Shown here: positions 54,114 through 64,000 of the stretch, in pieces
How positions within the stretch are numbered: position 1 is the stretch's first letter
Layout: each line of letters starts with the position of its first letter
Assembly: GCA_903772945.1 (NCBI GenBank)
Contig: CAICTM010000099.1
Span: 57,353-121,352, forward strand
Reading direction: 5' to 3'
Origin: Seminavis robusta
Lineage: Eukaryota > Bacillariophyta > Bacillariophyceae > Naviculales > Naviculaceae
Length of the DNA stretch: 64,000 nucleotides
The notes under the pieces: model-generated
Databases searched by the model: none
Told to the model about the DNA's origin: nothing
The model's input: the letters and a program-made list of their open reading frames with translations, nothing else
Position numbers and translations under genes: made by a program

Positions 54114-55223
54114 ATGGCACTGGCTGAGTTGTCTGTTTGTGTGAAGCAAGTAAAGATTGTAGGACGTAAACTCGCAGTGGCGCATGGTTTTGTTGTCATC
54201 GTCTCTGCCTCGTCGGCTGGACAAGACGACAGTGATGCTGTAGAAACATGTTGTCTTGGTTTTCGAAACAAAGAACCGTGCCATGTCTTTGTACGAAGCT
54301 GCTCCGACGTGAACCGGATACAAGAGTACTTGCAGCATTCCACAACAAAAAATAGTAACACTCCTGCGCCACCCTTCAAATCGAATGGCAAAACCACCGG
54401 TTGGCACCAATTCAGCAATGATGATGGAACGGATGAAGTCTGCCTACGAATAAAGACAGTACTGACCACAGCCATTGAAAGAAATCGAAGGGGTGTCAAG
54501 CTCATTGAATGCAGTGAAGTCGTCAGTATCGACAACGGCTCAAGCGAGTTCACTGTCGCGCCACGACAATCTTCTTCTTCTTCTCCTTCCTCCTCGCAAG
54601 TATTCACAATGCACGACAAGTCTCAAAGGCACGTCCTGTTTGCACAGTGGCTTCTGGATACCTATGGCAAAGACTTTCTCTCCACTGGATCTGGAGTCCT
54701 GGACGTTGCTGGAGGAAATGGAGAACTAAGCCGTTCCTTGCAGCAATTGGGAATCCCTTCGGTTGTTTTGGACCCCCAACCCAGGTTATCAATCGATCAT
54801 GATCCACAACCAAAAATACCAGTATTGAAACATGCTCTGGAAGGAAATGGCACACATCTTCTAATGACAACAACCACGGAGCAAGAACGACGCGTCTTGA
54901 AGTCTGCCAGCATGATTGTTGGAATGCACCCAGATCAAGCCACGGAACCAATCATTTGGTTTTCACAGCATCTCAAGGTTCCATTCGCACTCCTTCCCTG
55001 CTGTGTCATGCCGTCCCTCTTTCCCCATCGAGTCTACCAAGGGAAACATGTTAGATCATATCGCCTCTTTTGTCTATATCTCCAGGATCTGCGACCACCC
55101 ATTCAGGATGATGATGATGATGATACTAGATCTACAGAGAGTGTCATTCAAACAGACTACTTGCCCTTTATGGGCCGAAACATGATATTGTATACATCCT
55201 TTACATCCTTTCAAAAGAGTTGA
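54114..55223 (+). CDS. SAM-dependent methyltransferase-like protein
   Basis: Intronless, 369 residues, beginning about 70 bp after the satellite. Residues 165-205 read RHVLFAQWLLDTYGKDF followed by GSGVLDVAGGNGELS, a clear SAM-binding motif I (hD-x-A-G-G-x-G-E-L), and then VVLDPQPR at the end of strand beta-2. This matches a family in fungi and algae with H-K-x-F-x-x-W-L-x-x-x-Y-G before motif I and D-P-R-P after it. Downstream, SMIVGMHPDQATEPIIWFS and FALLPCCVMPSLFP resemble the family's G-x-H-P-D-x-A-T-E and V-P-C-C-V-x-x-x-x-F-P motifs. The first ~160 residues are variable. Substrate unknown. Confidence 0.78.
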   Translation: MALAELSVCVKQVKIVGRKLAVAHGFVVIVSASSAGQDDSDAVETCCLGFRNKEPCHVFVRSCSDVNRIQEYLQHSTTKNSNTPAPPFKSNGKTTGWHQFSNDDGTDEVCLRIKTVLTTAIERNRRGVKLIECSEVVSIDNGSSEFTVAPRQSSSSSPSSSQVFTMHDKSQRHVLFAQWLLDTYGKDFLSTGSGVLDVAGGNGELSRSLQQLGIPSVVLDPQPRLSIDHDPQPKIPVLKHALEGNGTHLLMTTTTEQERRVLKSASMIVGMHPDQATEPIIWFSQHLKVPFALLPCCVMPSLFPHRVYQGKHVRSYRLFCLYLQDLRPPIQDDDDDDTRSTESVIQTDYLPFMGRNMILYTSFTSFQKS

Positions 55224-55867
55224 CAATCAGTCAGTCAGTCATGTTGAATCAAAAAAGGAAAAGAAAAGGAGCAAGCCATGGCTAGAAGTACTGACCATAC
55301 AGAGATGTATGTCTGGCGTTGGAATCAATCATCGGGGATTGATTGAACTGTTGCCAAGACCATGTGTGACATGAGCAGTAGCTTTTGGAATGAAAGCCCG
55401 AAGAATGAACCATTATTCTGGTAGACGTCGTCGTCATCACCTCAAACGCGCAAGACTTGCCTTTCACAACTCCAGCTGCAAGGTGGCAAGTTCCAAAAAA
55501 GCAAACATATTGGTCCCACGGCCGCTGCAAGCTCTGCTAACTGGGCAGACAGTTGTAAATGAAATGTTGATGCTGCCTGGTCTGACTCGACTCTGGAATA
55601 GCTACATGTGTCATAGCTAGCATTCATGTACACGATATCTTTGGCTAAGCTCTAGCTACTAGCTAGCTAGTAGTAGCTACGGTACTGGTAGAGCTCAAGA
55701 CACATCTGCTTCGCAGACGATTGAAGGTTGGATTGATGATCATGAATCGAATCGAATGATTTGATTCGAATCGAATCAGTCTGTGACTCAGACTGCAGGA
55801 GCAGTTTCGGACCCAGAGAAGACCACGAAACGACACAAAAAAAACAACAACGGCACCGCACAACACC
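55224..55867. other. Intergenic region
   Basis: About 640 bp between co-oriented genes. CTAGCTAG runs near 55655-55675 and overlapping ATTCGAAT palindromes near 55745-55780. No gene seen. Confidence 0.5.
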
Positions 55868-57061
55868 ATGGCGGCGCCAGCAACAAAGGAAATTCCAGAC
55901 TGGGAAAAATGGGGACTGCCAGGTAAGACAATACAAGCGCAGAGAGGAGTGTTGGTTTCCATGGTTGACTTTGATGGCATGTTCTTCGATCAGCCGTTGC
56001 TGGGATTTTTTATGTTTGGAGAGCTCAGTTACAAAAGAGATCAAAAGATCCATCGAGCGTTGCTTGTGGAACCGCAAAAAGGCCACCATGAAAGTCTCTG
56101 CTGCACAGGACGGCAATAGGCCCTTTTGGGATTGATTGTTTCCCGACTTCCTATCCGCCAGTGGCTGATATCGTCAACCTCCGCCCTTTTAAGGTTCAGA
56201 ATCCAAACGGGGTCTGGAAGTGAGACGAGAAGGAGTCGCGCCCACCAAAGAAAAGGAGATGCTTTTGTGGTTGGCAGTTTGTCAATTCTGGTGCATTTAT
56301 TGGAACACATATCTCACTTTGCTGTCATTTCCTCTTTCCCGTCCCTGTCTCTCTCTCTCTCTCTCTCTTTTTCACACACAAAACCAGAGGGCGGCATGTC
56401 CCTGTATCTGAAAGCTGGTCCCGATGGAGCGGTTGGTGATTGTCCCTTTACTCACTTGGTCCGACTAGTCTTGGAAGAAAAGGGATTGGAATACGAGTTG
56501 ATTCCCAGCGTCCAGGAAACCAAACCAAAATGGTTGGTGGACCATTTTGGTGGCAAAATGCCCGCATTGCGCCATAAGAAAGAATGCTATGTCGAGTCCA
56601 TGGACATTGCCCTATATGTGGATGTCTTCTTTCCAGAACCACCACTCAAAGCTGCCGCAGCCGACATGGAAACAGCGGAAGCTGCCGTTGCTGGAATTTT
56701 CCCTGCCATTGCCAAATATCTCAAGCATACGCCCGATGGAGATGACGATGATTTGGCATTGAAAGCTGGATTGGAAGAAAAATTGACAAGTTTAGAAACA
56801 CATTTGGGCAGCACCGGAAGGACTGGCCCCTTCTTGGTTGGCAGTGGAGAGAAAATGACACTGGTGGATTGCTCCTTGGCACCCAAACTCTATCATATGC
56901 AGACCGGCTTGGAAGGATTCAAAAACAAATCCATTGATTTGGGACAACAATTTCCAAAGGTCCGGGCATACATGGATGCTGTGTTTGCCCGACCCAGTTT
57001 CAAAAAGACAATATACCCCCCTGAGATGGTCCTGTGGGGATGGGGCAATGCCCGAAAGTAG
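55868..57061 (+). CDS. DHAR/CLIC-type glutathione S-transferase (2 exons)
   Basis: Exon 1 (55868..55922) encodes MAAPATKEIPDWEKWGLP. A 465-bp intron containing a (CT)n microsatellite follows. Exon 2 starts at 56388 and ends at 57061; the split Glu codon restores P-E-G-G-M. Total 242 residues. The N-terminal thioredoxin-like domain has LKAGPDGAVGDCPFTHLVRL, where GDCPF-(T/S) is the catalytic Cys motif of dehydroascorbate reductases and CLIC proteins. VDHFGGKMPAL holds the cis-Pro of the glutathione site, and ESMDIALYVD the following helix. The C-terminal helical domain follows (FLVGSGEKMTLVDCSLAPKL). Probable role: glutathione-dependent reduction of dehydroascorbate. No targeting peptide is evident, so cytosolic. 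An ATG at exon 2 (MSLYLKAG) could give a shorter form. Confidence 0.87.
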
Positions 57062-57456
57062 TAGATCGGCACTAGCCAGTTGCAACAGCTTCTTCAAGCC
57101 ACGGCTTTGTCGTGTCCTAGTCTAGCTACATAGCAGGATTTTGCAGTCCATCCATTGTGTAGACTTCCCTGTTGCACTACCAAGACAGCTGTGATGTTCT
57201 CGACCAAACTGCAGATCTACTGTGCCACTTTGATTTTGTGTTGCTAGTTTGCACTGACGTGGGTGCTTTCCTGATGCCTTTCGCTAAGTGCAAGCCCAGG
57301 TGTTCCAGACTGCGTGAAGGCAGGTGACCAGCTCATAGTTTGCACTATCCCGCTACAGAGTAGCTTGCGACTGTACCGTACTGCTGTTGGTCAAGCATCT
57401 AAATCCACACTCATTGATGTACTCCAGTTCTACCGGCACCAGGATTACATCCATTA
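57062..57456. other. Convergent 3' intergenic region
   Basis: About 400 bp between the stops of the GST-like gene and the membrane protein gene. No gene seen. Confidence 0.5.
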
Positions 57457-59277
57457 TTATGAATTGACCTTGGTTTTGTTCGGTGACACAACTCCCAATT
57501 CTTCACCAGGATTTCTGAAATTGAGATCCTCGGTGCATCCAAAGTTAGCTCTCAAATGCATGAAGATTTCTCGCTCTGTTTTGGCCAGCAGGTTGTCAAC
57601 ACTAATGTATTCAAAGTCATACTCAAATGGATCATTGAGAATCAAGAGTGCCAGGAATAAAACCCTTATCGTGGAAGTCAACAGGAAAACTGCAAATATC
57701 ACCATGGGTTGAAAACAAGGCAAAAGATTGGCGCCACCATTGTCGCCATCTCTCCCAACATAAACCATACTGTTGAATGACTCTCCTAGTATAACCATGA
57801 TCATAAAAAGTGTCATCCTGAAAAAGTGTGTCAATCGCAGATAATATGAACAACAAAAGGGTGAGTCCACACCTGTAACCTGTAAACACCTTCACGGATA
57901 TTCATGTAGCTGGCCTACGCACGCGACAAGCATAGTGTCTCGGTACAAGTTTGGTTGGTTCAGAATGGACGCATTGTCATGACCTTCACAGGCTTGTCTC
58001 AGAGTTGCCAGGGCACCAACAGCAGGAGTGTCCACGTAAACCAGACTGATATCGGGTCCCCCGTTTTCAGTCGCCAAGCTTCGGCTCTCCAGCAAATCCA
58101 TCACAGCCGACACCAGCCAGCTCAATATCACAGCTCGTGCAGAGTCTTCCTCTTCTATTCGGATTGATTCCTCAAGTTCATCGATTTCCTCCTTTGACAG
58201 CAATCCAAGCTGATCACAGAGACTCTCCCTCATGGTGAATCCTTGTAGTGTCGGCGATACGGTGCGATACGTCAGAGCGTGAACGCTGTTCATATACCTG
58301 TAGATTTTGTGTAGCTTGCATCTGATCATAGCAACATCCGCTTTCGTCTGCCCCTCAAAGTGCTTTGGATTTTTGATGGCACCGCCGCAAAACATGGCTG
58401 TCGTATTCAGGGCATTTCTCAAGTCGAAGCAGTTTTGGAGAATATTGCGCCATCTGGTAGCAACGTACCCGATGTAAGATACAAACAAGAAGCTTGTAAA
58501 CAGAATGTAGTCTCGCCTCAGCCTAGAATAGACGTTCCAAGATATCTCCCATCTCAATCCCATGTAGTCTTTCTCGTAGTATCCTTGTTCCGTGCAAAAT
58601 TCTCCATGGCTCCGCACAAGCCAAATGAAGGTGCTCAAACCGGAAGAAACAAGTCCCCACCCCAGCGATGATATCATGATTGCATAGACATAAGAAGTGG
58701 TGAATATGTATCCGAGGTTTCTTGTCATGCCAACAGCTGAAAACGAATATGATGCGTAAGAGTATTGATTCGGCGTGTACACCTTTGCTTCTGGTAGTTC
58801 CGGTACCTGGAGATTGGGATCTCGATTGTCAAGCCCGAAGTTCTGGAGGCTTCTTGCCTGCACATTCGTAGTTGTAAAGATGTCCTTTTTTCGATCTTTC
58901 AGTTCACGCAACTCGTCCTCCCTTTCTTCTGTAGTCCAATCAGGATGCACAGCTTCATAGAGTATTGTTTCTTGCCGATTGTACCAGTATTCTATGGCAT
59001 GCTCCAGTGACCACCGGGATAGTGATTTGCGGTTGACGGAGAAATCTCCGTACAGTACCAGAAAAATCCCAGAACCTAGCACCCCCCACAGTAGCTTCCA
59101 ACAACATGAGGTGCAAGTGCCTCCATTCTCAGGTGAATTGTTTACGAGGTTGGCCTCAGCGTCCCAACAATCCTCTGGTGCGTAGCAATGTTCAAAGTCG
59201 GGACAAGCATCCGCATTGAAGGTCGCTGCAGCCGTGGGGGAAGGCGTGCTACTAAAAAAAATATTATCGGCGCTCAT
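57457..59277 (-). CDS. Multi-pass membrane protein of unknown function (2 exons)
   Basis: Exon 1 (59277..57896) and exon 2 (57817..57457) are joined by a 78-bp intron (GTGAAG donor, TTTCAG acceptor), giving 580 residues; the join creates a Pro codon and replaces a stop two codons into the intron. Hydrophobic segments: about 58-75 (LLWGVLGSGIFLVLYG), 170-215 (two helices, with YIFTTSYVYAIMISSLGWGL), 255-275, 463-478 and 495-525. Between them are soluble stretches with Glu/Arg-rich helices (DWTTEEREDELRELKDRKKD; KEEIDELEESIRIEEED). The N-terminus has a Cys-rich stretch and no signal peptide. The layout recalls anion channels such as bestrophins, but I find none of their motifs, so no function is assigned. 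Confidence 0.7.
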
Positions 59278-60650
59278 CTATCGCGAGGTTCCATTGTGTT
59301 GTTGGGAAAGATTCAAACAATGCAAATAGTCTAGCAGGCTAGCATGAAGCAAAAGTGGTTCTTGTTTGGGCCGACAGGAAATTTTAGACCCAATCGTTTT
59401 GGTAACGTAGTGGTACTGGTACTGGTACCGTACGTAAACTACCATTATCCACGACTGAGGTACAAACACTGTGAAGCACTCCCGCCATTCCATATCTACT
59501 AGTACCGCGCATGTATGCGACGGGATACAGCTTACAATTCAGCTTTACAGCTTTACAATTAGCAGGCTTATTCTAGAAATAATCAATAACTGCTCACTTA
59601 TTTGGAAATACAACTTTACATCTCTTAGATCGTTAGATTAATCATGCACAATGGTATTGTCGCATGGTAGCATGCGAGGTTATGAGATGTTACTCATTCT
59701 ATTTCTTATATGTCTATCCCTATGGTTGTCAATGGAATGTGCTACTCCTTGATGCAGACTGCTCCTGATGAGTTTCTCTTGCATTCTTCATCGATAGTCC
59801 TCCCCTTTATTGCAACTCACTTCCCTTGGATTCGCTCGAAAGCAATCCCCTTGTCTTACTCCTGTCGTCGATCGAAATCGCGATGAGGACCATGGACTCC
59901 TATGGGAGTCCACCTTTCTTAATCCTATTGACGATCGTAATCTCAATGAGGATCCTATTATCTCTTTCACAGTAGCCACTACTGGTACTGCACGTTCGAC
60001 TGCAACTGTTCTACTATACTCTATCACCGCGTTAGACCTGCATCTCATCTCCGTCGCATCGATCGATCGATCCGAGTTAACAGGTTAACAGAATTCATCG
60101 AAAAATGGGCTCCGACTGCATATGTAAAGCTCGGCTTGTGTGTCATGCCTGGAATCGTGCTTCGGCAGTTAATCCACCCTTTATTATGGATTCGAATTGG
60201 CTGAGTCATGCTTTCCTTATATCTTCGCAAATTTCTCCTCACTTTTTCATTAACTCAAACAACAACACGGAGACGACCACCAACACGGAACGAAGATCCA
60301 TCGCGATCGCTCGTATCGTTGGTGTTGCTGGGACTGTTACTCGGCGATCCACTCTTCTTACCTAGAACTGGCATTGGTCGTTTGTGGCCTGCAGCAAACT
60401 GGCTTGCAGTTTGTCGTTTGTTAACGACCACGGTACTGATTGTACGGAGCGATCGATCGCGATCGATCTCCCGACCTCTCGTGTCATTCAAACGAGCGAT
60501 TCGAATAAGCTCTTGTCATTCAAACAACCAACAGCAACTCGAAGAGTTGTAAAGCTCATAAATTCCAACTTCGATTGACTCGATTGACTGCTGACATCTA
60601 CCGCGCTACTGTTGCCACTACTGTTTCCACCATTGTTGCCATTACCGCTC
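59278..60650. other. Non-coding region, possibly containing the 5' part of a decayed retroelement
   Basis: About 1.4 kb. From about 59800 the composition changes, with many GATCGATCG and TCGATTCG words and CT-rich short frames. If the Gag-like remnant at 60.66 kb belongs to an LTR element, its LTR or leader should be here, but the matching copy is outside the window. Confidence 0.4.
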
Positions 60651-60654
60651 TGTT

Positions 60655-63600
60655 GATTTTTACTGCCTCCTATTGATGGACCTTGACGACGCTTCCTCTG
60701 CCTCAGCATCCTCATCTTCAACAGCAGCGCCAGCATCAGCATCCTTGTTCAGTCCACAAGGCTTCAGACAAGCCTTCTTTGAATCTGATCCAATCATACC
60801 ACCATCTGATCCTCCAACCATGACTGCAGCACATTGACCGCAGTTCAATTCCAGGAGCTCCTCCAGCACATTGGTAAAACCAAAGAAAAGACCAAGCTTA
60901 CAGAAGCCCCTCGGCTTGGAGGTATCAACCACACTGGAGCCTGGACAGGATCTGGCTCAGATGGACTGGGAAAGGAACCCAAAGCACCCTATGCCTCAGG
61001 GGTTCCATGGTGACGACCATCTGAAACATCACACCACACTCCAGCCTATCGAATTGGCATGCAAGAAAGGACTGAAGGATTCCACCAGTCTACTATTCTC
61101 CACTCTGACTGAGTCAATGCTTCGGTCTCATTGCTAGCCTCTCTTATCGCCTTTGAGAGCATGATGACAGAGCATGGAATGGAAGGGGTCTTCCAGCTTG
61201 TTGTTGGAGACCTTAATACTAACACTATTAATAAAATCAACATGTTCACTGCTCCTGGACAGGTCTCAGAGTCTATGATGGAAAATGGCTCAGACCTCAC
61301 AGTCAATGGAGTCAGACTCATTGATGCATGGGGATGAAGGACATCCCTGTTTGCCATATGATCAACCAACCTTGCCTGGTCGTGAAAGGCTGTCTTGAAC
61401 TTTTGCACTGATGCACTCCAGAAGAATTGAAATCATATGTCCTCGAGCCAAACACAATGGGCCCCAACTTTCTTGGCTCTTCTGCAGAAAATATACAGAC
61501 CTTTCTCTCAGTAAGATTGAACCCTCAAAGCCAAGCTACTTCACTTGGACATCACCAAGTTCCCTGGGGAGAATGTTTCCATGTATGTTGTCGATGCAAG
61601 CAAGATCATCAAAGAGATTCGATTAAACTTTATGTCAGTATCCATGCCTGAACTAACCAGCACATCCTGAGAGGTCTCCTTGGATGTGGTTGTCCATACT
61701 TTCGATCCAAATGCATGAGCTTGTTGTCAAGAGTACATCAACGGATTTGATAGCAACTATTGGAACAAACAATTGGAAGACTCGACACTTTGAATGACTG
61801 GATGCCCTCTATCGGGTCCTCATTAACCAGAAAACTTATGAGCTGCCCAACATCTTGGATCCAAGGGATCCCAGGCCAAAGCCTTCCAGGCAGCAATTGA
61901 CAAAGAGTTGAGGCAAAAGTTGGGAGTCTCACTCAGGATCGAAACAGTGGATCAGCCAGTGGCGGTACCCGTCTCGTGGAGGCGCCTGCTTTGATTGTGG
62001 AGCTACTGATCATCATAGAAACGATCCACATGTCCAAGCGAGGTGCTCCAAGGACAACGGTCTGATGCTGAAACCAACTCAAACTCACAACTCTTATTAA
62101 AGACAAGCTTGCTTCCATGCCTCCAAGGAGAACATTCCCGATGATGCCCAACACACCATTTCTGTTGATGGGAAGGTGGTTGCAAATACTGTCGCAACTG
62201 TGGGAGGTTCTCCAAAGGCCAGTGCTCATTTCACCAGTGAACATCGTGGTTCCGCAAGTTTCCTTACAAAGCACCCTCTTCTGGTGGCAATGCTACTCCA
62301 CCACCACTCTCCAGCTGCTCCAGCTTCGGTCAATCACTGCTGGTGGCACCTTTCTTCTTCCCCATGGATTACCTATGTCCGCTGCTGATGTCCCTGTTCT
62401 ACCACTGATGAGTTTATACACGCCAGTCACCAATGTGGGGTATGATTTGATTCCAGTGCAGTTCAACATGGCAGCCGTAGATCTCAGTTTCTGATGAGAC
62501 CTCCGCTCTCTTCATGCTACTCTCAATGGGGCTTTGCATGTGATGCTTCCGGCAGAATAACACACTTGCAACAGTGTTTACTCATTCCTATTCTTTTGTC
62601 CATTTTTACCTTTCTATCTCGCGGTCTATTCCTTCTCTTGTATTGAGGTAGAAGATTATCTGCTATGACATACATTTTATCAAATTACACTTCGAATTCC
62701 AGCCCTGATTCTTGGAGGGAGCCAACCTTTCTTCAGTCTCACACGCTAAAATGGCTGATGTTGTTCTCTGCTCCATATCTTTCCCCACCATTTTCCTATT
62801 GGACTATTTCTCCTGGTTGCGGATGTGTGTTTGTCTTACTTTGGTTTTATAACTTGCTTCTAAAGTCCAAAGGTTTATACCATTCTATCAGTGGCTCACT
62901 TGCATCACCAAACTTGTTCTTCCACGCTTCAATCGCCCAAAACATTTTGATCCGATCCAGACCCAGACTCATATCTTGTCAATTCCCAAATTGATTTCTT
63001 CGGACCTGTGTACACCGATTGCTCTTCTTAAACATAAATTACTCTTAAGGACAACTATGTCGTCTCTTCTCAACCCCAACTCCAACAGGCTTCCTCGCAA
63101 ATGTGCGGGCCAACGAACCGCCTGAATCGAGAACAACCCGAATAACAGCTGATGGAGGCCCTCCTTGAGTCAATTGAGTGAACTCACAGTCGACGGGGCA
63201 CCATCATTCACAGCTCTATCCAGTGATCTTCGTCTTTACAAAAAACATGCTGTCGAACTATCGATCCAATGCAGGGAGAACTGAAAGAAACACAGTCTCA
63301 CGCCACCACACATGCTGCCTCTCCAACAACGTCATCCAATCTTCTAAGAATCCTTTGCCCATAGTTACTTCTTATTGCCCACTATGTTTTCAGTGCTATT
63401 GTTGATATGCGGATGTTCCTACTTCTGCAACAATACTTTCAAGGATGTGACCCAAATTGCTATCAGAAAGCTTTCCGAACAATTATCCTAGAGGTATCGC
63501 TGAGGCTGAGCATTCGAGTAGCATCTGCACTACTGACTGGAAGACTTTGGATGAGCAAGAAAAAGTTTGTCATTTCGGGAGAGTTTCTTATTCATCCTGT

Positions 63601-64000
63601 TTTCTTCCCCAAACAATAAGAACTCCTAAGCCCTCAGCTTCTTTGTCCCATCAAGGACTGAGCCAAAAACATGCAAACTCAGCGATCACTTTAGAGTCTA
63701 CCACGACCATGCTGAATGGCATACGGGGGGAAAGAAAATGCTACAAATGAAGTTTGATTCCAGTTTTCTACCACGACTACTCTGTTCCCAAAAGGAAAGG
63801 ACCTCTCTTCTCTACAAGCAATGTCTTCAGTTCTACATACCAACAACCGGAATCTTTCTATTTTTGACAAATCTGGCTGCAATGGCATTACAAGTTGGGC
63901 CATCTGTCCTTCTCCCATTTCCAATCTTTTGGGTTGGGTGGTTTCTAGACAAGAAGGGTCTCGGTCTGCCGAAGCGGAAGGGTAGACAAAGTCGGGAGCA
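60655..64000 (+). mobile_element. Decayed LTR retroelement (Gag and integrase fragments), runs off window
   Basis: No intact frame, but recognisable pieces in several frames. Gag-like: a Ser/Ala/Pro-rich start at 60675, SMMTEHGMEGVFQLVV (about 61158), LDITKFPGENVSMYVVDASK (about 61544) and QAAIDKELRQKLG (about 61887). A zinc-knuckle remnant, CFDCGATDHHRNDPH (about 61988), has lost its final Cys. Integrase-like: ELTVDGAPSFTA (about 63179) and, in a shifted frame, SNAGRTERNTV (about 63270), resembling the second catalytic Asp and the Glu region. RT was not identified. Stops throughout mean it is dead. Confidence 0.6.

Noticed and set aside
53819-54619. 266-codon minus-strand frame
   Set aside because: It starts inside the methyltransferase gene and ends inside the satellite; composition follows those two features and no domain is present.
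57457-59277. Bestrophin-type channel
   Set aside because: The general layout of helices was suggestive, but none of the characteristic bestrophin motifs is present, so it is left as unknown.
1-64000. CRISPR arrays, prophage, bacterial operons or biosynthetic cluster
   Set aside because: Genes are spliced, eukaryotic and functionally unrelated; the only regular repeats are the satellite and the retrotransposon minisatellite, neither of which has spacer-like structure.

Overview
This window is nuclear DNA of a photosynthetic stramenopile, most likely a raphid pennate diatom. Reasons: short GT-AG introns that break conserved domains, two genes with the diatom-rich DUF6824-type domain, a precursor with layered plastid/thylakoid targeting (signal peptide, Phe after the predicted cleavage site, then a twin-Arg lumen signal), an FEA1/H43-type low-iron surface protein, a receptor-type cyclase fused to a phosphodiesterase, and Copia-like LTR elements of a type common in diatoms. 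The species cannot be fixed from sequence alone. No organellar, bacterial or viral block was seen.

Layout. 0-16.6 kb: a DUF6824-type gene running off the left edge (-) and a second one at 3.6-4.6 kb (+), an Integrator-subunit-6-like gene with a C-terminal WW domain (-), a large STAND/AAA_16 ATPase (-, 3 exons), a membrane-anchored VHL-beta + PUB protein (+) and a sideroflexin (-). 17.0-22.2 kb: a complete but coding-dead Copia-like LTR retrotransposon with TG...CA LTRs and a 5-bp target duplication; directly after the 5' LTR lie 13 bases exactly complementary to a segment inside the LTR, the arrangement expected for self-priming. 22.6-33 kb: an ankyrin protein (-), an FEA1-like protein (-), and a 12-exon cyclase-PDE gene (+) with exons of 8, 7 and 16 nt. 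33.7-43 kb: a disordered coiled-coil protein (+), a secreted protein with two SET-like domains and a putative 2-oxoglutarate-oxygenase-like end (-), a tRNA-Gln(UUG), and a small type I membrane protein (+). 45-55.2 kb: a 1935-residue disordered protein whose two reading frames are joined by an 89-bp intron (+), a putative thylakoid-lumen Pro-rich protein (-), a three-unit ~440-bp satellite carrying six strong hairpins, and a methyltransferase (+). 55.8-59.3 kb: a DHAR/CLIC-type glutathione transferase (+, 2 exons) and a multi-pass membrane protein (-, 2 exons). 60.6-64 kb: a second, heavily decayed LTR retroelement running off the right edge.

The genes do not form a pathway; this is an ordinary diatom gene neighbourhood interrupted by repeats. 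Themes that recur are signalling (cyclase-PDE, STAND ATPase, DUF6824), ubiquitin/p97-type adaptors (VHL-PUB), and secretory or plastid targeting. Intergenic DNA is strongly enriched in the palindrome TACCGGTA and in GCTAGC/CTAG runs.

All exon structures are my own reading of splice signals and frame continuity. No homology search was run, so family names rest on recognised motifs.
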